This document shows, one piece after another, positions 15,155-17,197 of a stretch of 17,197 nt of DNA. Source of the DNA: an uncultured Actinomycetes bacterium (lineage in GTDB: Bacteria > Actinomycetota > Acidimicrobiia > Acidimicrobiales > Ilumatobacteraceae); contig CAIOHI010000124.1 of the NCBI GenBank assembly GCA_903858075.1, positions 1 through 17,197 on the forward strand, written 5' to 3'. The notes beneath the pieces are model-generated. The model was not told where the DNA came from, searched no databases, and saw only the letters and a list, made by a program, of their open reading frames with translations. Every line of letters begins with the position of its first letter. Positions within the stretch are counted from its first letter, which is position 1. The position numbers and the translations under genes were made by a program.

Positions 15155-15778
15155 GGCAGTGCCAAGAGCAATAAGTGCTTCGTCGGGGTTAATGACCTTG
15201 ATGGTGTGCATGCCCATGGCAGCAGCAGGCTTTAAGTTCACGCCCAGGTCGTCGAGGAAAACGCATTCGTGTGGTGACACCTGCAAGGTTTCGCAGGCAA
15301 TTTCATAAAATCGCGTTTCAGGTTTGCGACAGCCCACTTTGCTGCTTTCAATCACGGCATCAAAGCGAGACATGACGGCTGCAACGGCTTCACGCCGCTC
15401 TTGCGAGGCTCCGTCGCCACCCACCACATTGTTGGTGAGGCACGCCATGCGGTACCCAGCTGCTTTCACCGTGTCGAGGGCCTGCACCATTTTGGGGCGA
15501 ATTTCACCTGCTAAGAGCTGCAAGACATCGGAACCAGGCACTGGGTGGCCAAGGGTCGTACTTTCGGCCAGGAAGAGCTCGTTGAAGTCGCGCGGTGAGA
15601 CCTCATTTCGCTCGAGGAGGGCCCAGGCGTTGGTATCGGGGTTGGTGGCGTTCACTTTGCGGAGAAAGCCCTCAGGAAGCCCCTTTTGGGCCTCATATTG
15701 CAAAAATGCGTCAAAAGGGCTCGACAAGATGACCCCTCCGAAGTCCCAGAAAACGGCGCGGAATGAGGAAGTTGTCAC
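15137..15778 (-). CDS. HAD-superfamily phosphatase (subfamily IA, epoxide-hydrolase N-domain-like)
   Basis: A cytosolic phosphatase for a small phosphorylated metabolite is expected. The 213-residue protein has motif I AVFWDFGGVILSSPF (nucleophile Asp12), motif II LTNN (Thr115), the motif III lysine in CRKPE (Lys152) and motif IV VFLDDLGVN (Asp176 and Asp177). The helical cap fills about 20-95. The WDFGGV form, with Gly at the +2 position where many HAD phosphatases have the general-acid Asp, resembles the subgroup related to the phosphatase domain of soluble epoxide hydrolase and ACAD10. The start is uncertain: I chose GTG 15778-15776, six residues ahead of the first strand. In-frame GTG 15784 and TTG 15799 are possible and would add two or seven residues; no site has a good ribosome signal. 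It converges with kgd (7 bases) and diverges from the NYN-S1 gene. Confidence 0.86.
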   Translation of the reverse strand: MTTSSFRAVFWDFGGVILSSPFDAFLQYEAQKGLPEGFLRKVNATNPDTNAWALLERNEVSPRDFNELFLAESTTLGHPVPGSDVLQLLAGEIRPKMVQALDTVKAAGYRMACLTNNVVGGDGASQERREAVAAVMSRFDAVIESSKVGCRKPETRFYEIACETLQVSPHECVFLDDLGVNLKPAAAMGMHTIKVINPDEALIALGTALQLSL

Positions 15779-15841
15779 AATCACCAATGCTACGAGCAAT
15801 GATCCACGAAGAGAGAGCCAAGGGGTGCTTGACTACAACTT

Positions 15842-16963
15842 ATGCCTCAACCACGTAGCCCTCACCACGTGGTGGTCGACGGGTCCAATATTGCCACCGA
15901 GGGCCGCAGTGCTCCGAGCCTGAAACAACTCAACGAAGCTGTTTTGGCGTTCATGGACGAGCATCCCACCTCAAAAATTACGGTGGTGGTCGACGCCAGT
16001 TTCGGTCATCGCATCGACAAGAAAGAAGTTGCCGACTTCGACGATGCTGTGAACAATAACGAACTTGTCACCCCACCTGCTGGGGCCATTGGCCGCGGCG
16101 ATGCCTTTGTATTGGCAATTGCCGACAAGGTGAAGGCGTCCATCATTTCCAATGACAGTTACCAGGAATTCCACGGCGAGCACACGTGGCTCTTCGACGA
16201 AGGTCGACTCATGGGTGGCAAGCCCGTTCCACATGTCGGTTGGGTATTTGTTCACCGCTCGCCCGTGCGTGGGCCAACAAGTAAAAAAGCAACGCGTGGA
16301 GTACAGGCGCAAAAACGCACCAGCGAAGATGCGCGTCCTGTGAAAAAGGCAAGTCGTGAAGCAAGCGGCCCGATGCCCACGCCGAAGACGCCGCCACCGG
16401 GTGCACGTATGGCACCGCGAACACCCGAGAAAGCAGCCCCTGAAAAGCGCGACTCTGGTTCGGTGAACGAAGTATTGCCGTTCCTTGCCTTTGTCGAGAA
16501 GCAGCCGGTGGGAAGCAAAGTGAAAGGTGTTGTCGACAGCTACAGCGCGCACGGCGCGTATGTGAAAGTAGGCGATATCAAGGGCTATGTTCCCTTGCGT
16601 TTCTTGGGCAACCCTGCTCCACGTAGTGCACGAGATGCCATTCAAATTGGCGACACATTGGCACTCGTTGTTGCTGGGTACACACCAGCGCGCCGCAGTG
16701 TTGAACTTGGGGTTCCAGAAGCTGTAAAAATTGCGGCAAAAGAGACCAAAGCAAAAGCATCGGCAAAAGTGGAAAAGAAACTGCCAGTGCCGGCAAAGAA
16801 AGCTGCGCCAGTAGCAAAGAAGGCAGCTGTGCCAAAAAAAGCCGCAGCCGCGGTGAAAAAGGCTGCAGCGGCCGTAAAAAAAGTGGCCACACCAACGAAG
16901 AAATCTGTAGCGAAAAAAGCCGCTGCTCCGGCAAAAGCCGTATCGAAGGCCGCAAAGAAGTAA
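15842..16963 (+). CDS. NYN/PIN-type ribonuclease domain - S1 RNA-binding domain - Lys/Ala-rich tail
   Basis: Probably an RNA-binding ribonuclease. In 373 residues: an N-terminal NYN-like (Zc3h12a/YacP-type PIN) domain, about 8-140, with VVVDGSNIA (Asp13, Asn16), VVVDASFG (Asp51), GRGDAFVLAIADK (Asp87) and IISNDSYQEF (Asp105), matching the acidic metal-binding pocket. A disordered basic Pro-rich linker spans about 141-205. An S1-type OB fold, about 222-292, has VGSKVKGVVDSYSAHGAYVKVGDIKGYVP in outline. The tail (296-373) is nearly all Lys, Ala, Pro and Val with repeated AAAAVKK units, like histone H1-type tails that bind nucleic acid. ATG 15842 is the only start that keeps the first strand; its nearest purine-rich site (AAGGGG, 15820-15825) is 16 bases away, so leaderless or weak initiation is possible. 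It is followed after 9 bases by exoIII. The fold assignment is by motif only; the target is unknown. Confidence 0.78.
   Translation: MPQPRSPHHVVVDGSNIATEGRSAPSLKQLNEAVLAFMDEHPTSKITVVVDASFGHRIDKKEVADFDDAVNNNELVTPPAGAIGRGDAFVLAIADKVKASIISNDSYQEFHGEHTWLFDEGRLMGGKPVPHVGWVFVHRSPVRGPTSKKATRGVQAQKRTSEDARPVKKASREASGPMPTPKTPPPGARMAPRTPEKAAPEKRDSGSVNEVLPFLAFVEKQPVGSKVKGVVDSYSAHGAYVKVGDIKGYVPLRFLGNPAPRSARDAIQIGDTLALVVAGYTPARRSVELGVPEAVKIAAKETKAKASAKVEKKLPVPAKKAAPVAKKAAVPKKAAAAVKKAAAAVKKVATPTKKSVAKKAAAPAKAVSKAAKK
16835..16876 (+). repeat. Two 21-base imperfect tandem units coding KKAAAAV
   Basis: Bases 16835-16855 and 16856-16876 both encode KKAAAAV (residues 332-338 and 339-345 of the NYN-S1 protein). 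The codons differ at several third positions, so selection or an old duplication acted at protein level. Similar but looser Lys-Ala units flank them. Confidence 0.6.
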
Positions 16964-16972
16964 ACAGTATTC

Positions 16973-17197
16973 ATGCTTATTGCTACATGGAACGTGAATT
17001 CGCTCAAAGCTCGCTTACCGCGGGTAACAGCTTGGCTTGAAGAAGTGCAGCCCGATGTTGTGTGCATGCAGGAAACGAAAATGAACGATGCTGCATTTCC
17101 CGCGTTGACCTTTGAAGAGATGGGCTATTCCACAGCGCATTTTGGGCAAGGCCAGTGGAACGGTGTAGCTCTTCTTTCTAAAGTTCCTATGAAAGAT
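16973..17197 (+). CDS. xth: Exodeoxyribonuclease III, N-terminal part (cut by window edge)
   Basis: ExoIII-type enzymes are AP endonucleases and 3'-phosphatase/exonucleases of base-excision repair. The 75 visible codons start MLIATWNVNSLKARLPRV, with Asn7, and continue QPDVVCMQETK, with the metal-binding Glu34. Both are at the same residue numbers as in E. coli ExoIII. WNGVALLSK near the cut end matches the conserved NGVAxLS strand. The frame is open to the edge, so the rest of the catalytic residues are unseen. ATG 16973 follows AAGAAG by 9 bases, and the upstream NYN-S1 stop is only 9 bases away, so the two genes are probably co-transcribed. The family call is firm. Confidence 0.94.
   Translation, partial: MLIATWNVNSLKARLPRVTAWLEEVQPDVVCMQETKMNDAAFPALTFEEMGYSTAHFGQGQWNGVALLSKVPMKD

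Noticed and set aside
15324..15923. Open frame of 199 codons on the plus strand across the HAD gene
   Set aside because: It is antisense to the motif-bearing HAD protein, has a Ser/Arg/Pro-rich product without domains, and would overlap the start of the NYN-S1 gene.
15971..16645. Long open frame (224 codons) on the minus strand opposite the NYN-S1 gene
   Set aside because: The product is rich in Arg, His, Cys and Phe with no recognisable domain, lies fully antisense to a gene with clear motifs, and has no ribosome site. It is a shadow of the real frame.
16730..16963. Lys/Ala-rich stretch as a separate histone-like or HU-type protein
   Set aside because: It is in frame with and continuous to the S1 domain, with no internal start that has a ribosome site; it is a tail, not a gene.
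1..17197. tRNA, rRNA, riboswitch, CRISPR array or mobile element
   Set aside because: All gaps between genes are shorter than about 120 bases. I found no cloverleaf, spaced direct repeats, transposase or integrase motifs, or terminal inverted repeats.

Overview
The window comes from an actinobacterium, most likely of the Acidimicrobiia/Ilumatobacter type. The taxonomic inference rests on four things: an N-terminal NucS, the noncanonical mismatch endonuclease of Actinobacteria; a mycobacterial-type CysQ; a single-chain Kgd/OdhA 2-oxoglutarate enzyme with an acyltransferase domain fused before E1; and a moderate GC content that looks like roughly 50%. The class-level placement is inference and a marker-gene tree could overturn it. 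All visible genes are chromosomal housekeeping or metabolic types. I see no tRNA, rRNA, CRISPR array, insertion sequence, integrase, prophage or toxin-antitoxin pair.

Layout, left to right. (1) 1-351 (-): start of nucS, cut by the window edge, divergent from (2) 436-1371 (+): a membrane-anchored L,D-transpeptidase with a peptidoglycan-binding domain. (3) 1377-2969 (-): an ABC1/UbiB-family atypical kinase, divergent from (4) 3075-4226 (+): a CaiB/BaiF family III CoA-transferase. (5) 7010 down to 4228 (-): a probable operon of ettA (ABC-F translation factor), a small two-helix membrane protein, and cysQ. (6) 7107-7865 (+): a stand-alone membrane protein like the N-terminal half of PuuD, closed by a clear rho-independent terminator. 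(7) 7966-11031 (+): a phytanoyl-CoA-dioxygenase-like oxygenase followed by a 718-residue molybdopterin oxidoreductase. (8) 11024-11413 (-): a blue-copper lipoprotein overlapping the 3' end of the molybdoenzyme gene. (9) 11533-15129 (+): kgd. (10) 15137-15778 (-): a HAD-IA phosphatase. (11) 15842-16963 (+): a NYN/PIN-type nuclease domain joined to an S1 RNA-binding domain and a Lys/Ala-rich tail, followed after 9 bases by (12) 16973-17197 (+): the start of exodeoxyribonuclease III, cut by the right edge.

The region is very compact. No gap exceeds about 120 bases, and all four convergent gene pairs are separated by 1-7 bases or overlap. Nucleic-acid maintenance is represented by nucS, the NYN-S1 protein and exoIII; translation control by ettA; central carbon and sulfur metabolism by kgd and cysQ; cell wall by the L,D-transpeptidase; and catabolism of unknown substrates by the CoA-transferase, the dioxygenase and the molybdoenzyme.

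No obvious new multi-gene system stands out. The items most worth a second look are the NYN-S1-basic-tail protein next to exoIII, the dioxygenase-molybdoenzyme pair (the molybdoenzyme lacks Cys/Sec at the expected metal-ligand position), the PuuD-like membrane domain without its cytochrome part and with a perfect 15-base palindrome in its leader, and the L,D-transpeptidase with a divergent active-site motif.
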